This document shows positions 5,548 through 5,835 of a DNA stretch of 5,835 bases, in pieces. The first letter of the stretch is position 1. Each line of letters begins with the position of its first letter. Source of the stretch: Thermoplasmata archaeon (GTDB taxonomy: Archaea; Thermoplasmatota; E2; DHVEG-1); NCBI GenBank assembly GCA_003649715.1, contig QMSS01000091.1, forward strand, positions 1 to 5,835, written 5' to 3'. Below the pieces are notes generated by a model. The model saw nothing but the letters and a program-made list of their open reading frames with translations. It did no database searches and was not told the origin of the DNA. Made by a program: the position numbers and the translations under genes.

Positions 5548-5835
5548 ATGGCATGTTTCCTTATACCCGCAGCCGAAGCAGTTGTGACCACCATTATGCA
5601 GAAGGCAATAGGTAAAGAGAAGACTGAAAAAATAAAATTGAAATGGTTAAATACAATGCTATGGGGTGGAGTTGTACTGTTGGCAATTGAACACATATGG
5701 CATGGAGAGGTTGTGCCTTGGCCACCATTTTTAACTGCAATGGAGAACCAAGCAGATGTCGGTCCGATGCTACATGAAATGGCAACAATTGGTAGCGCAA
5801 TGGCCATAGTTATAACAATTACCTGGGTTGTATTG
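5548..5835 (+). CDS. Small conserved-looking membrane protein, 3' end outside window
   Basis: The frame stays open to the window edge: 96 residues from ATG 5548 (98 if ATG 5542 is used). ATG 5548 is preferred because GTGAT (5539-5543), part of the anti-SD complement, lies 4 bases before it, whereas 5542 has no SD. Residue numbers here count from 5548. A short hydrophobic start (ACFLIPAAEAVVTTI, 2-16) is followed by a lysine-rich stretch (19-32). A membrane segment (about 37-52) runs into E48-H-I-W-H52-G-E54, then comes a proline/tryptophan-rich turn (VVPWPPF, 55-61), then LHEM (75-78) and a second membrane segment from about 79 to the edge. Paired His/Glu residues at both membrane edges could bind metal or haem, but this is inference. 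From memory it resembles small hypothetical membrane proteins of anaerobes; no function is assigned. Confidence 0.75.
   Translation, partial: MACFLIPAAEAVVTTIMQKAIGKEKTEKIKLKWLNTMLWGGVVLLAIEHIWHGEVVPWPPFLTAMENQADVGPMLHEMATIGSAMAIVITITWVVL

Noticed and set aside
5532..5807. Minus-strand ORFs antisense to the membrane-protein gene
   Set aside because: The plus-strand frame has a plausible ribosome binding site, promoter, membrane segments and motif-like residues; the antisense frames are its shadows.

Overview
The window looks like a stretch of an anaerobic, probably archaeal, genome. This is inferred from several things: the pairing of inositol-1-phosphate synthase with a fused CTP:inositol-1-phosphate cytidylyltransferase/CDP-alcohol phosphotransferase; AGA/AGG arginine and ATA isoleucine codons; GGAGGTGA-type ribosome binding sites; and TATA-like boxes with A-rich upstream flanks in the intergenic regions. 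A thermophilic bacterium is not excluded from sequence alone.

Layout. Positions 1-129 may be the 3' end of an upstream plus-strand gene (weak). Positions 130-416 hold a promoter-like AT-rich patch and a leader able to form three consecutive hairpins, then a strong ribosome binding site. Positions 417-1520 encode myo-inositol-1-phosphate synthase. After 9 bases comes the bifunctional cytidylyltransferase/phosphotransferase (1530-2894). Together they form a two-gene operon from glucose-6-phosphate to CDP-inositol and on to a phosphodiester product, either di-myo-inositol phosphate (a heat/salt-stress solute) or an inositol phospholipid head group. A 10-bp hairpin sits between the convergent genes.

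On the minus strand, 3027-5054 encodes a 675-residue secreted protein. It has a signal peptide, a rhodanese-like domain whose catalytic Cys is replaced by Ser, a thioredoxin domain with a CxxC site, a Cys-rich and sequon-rich Ig/Fn3-like region, and a C-terminal type I dockerin with two calcium-binding repeats. It ought to be docked onto a cohesin partner outside the cell.

The divergent intergenic region (5055-5547) is rich in inverted repeats: a palindromic TATA element, two tandem long-armed hairpins, and two dyads that each bracket a TATA-like box. It leads into the start of a small membrane protein (5548 to the window edge) with a conspicuous E-H-x-W-H-G-E motif.

The observations most worth following are the structured leader of the inositol operon with mutually exclusive pairings, the rhodanese-thioredoxin-dockerin architecture, and the inverted-repeat-laden divergent promoter region.
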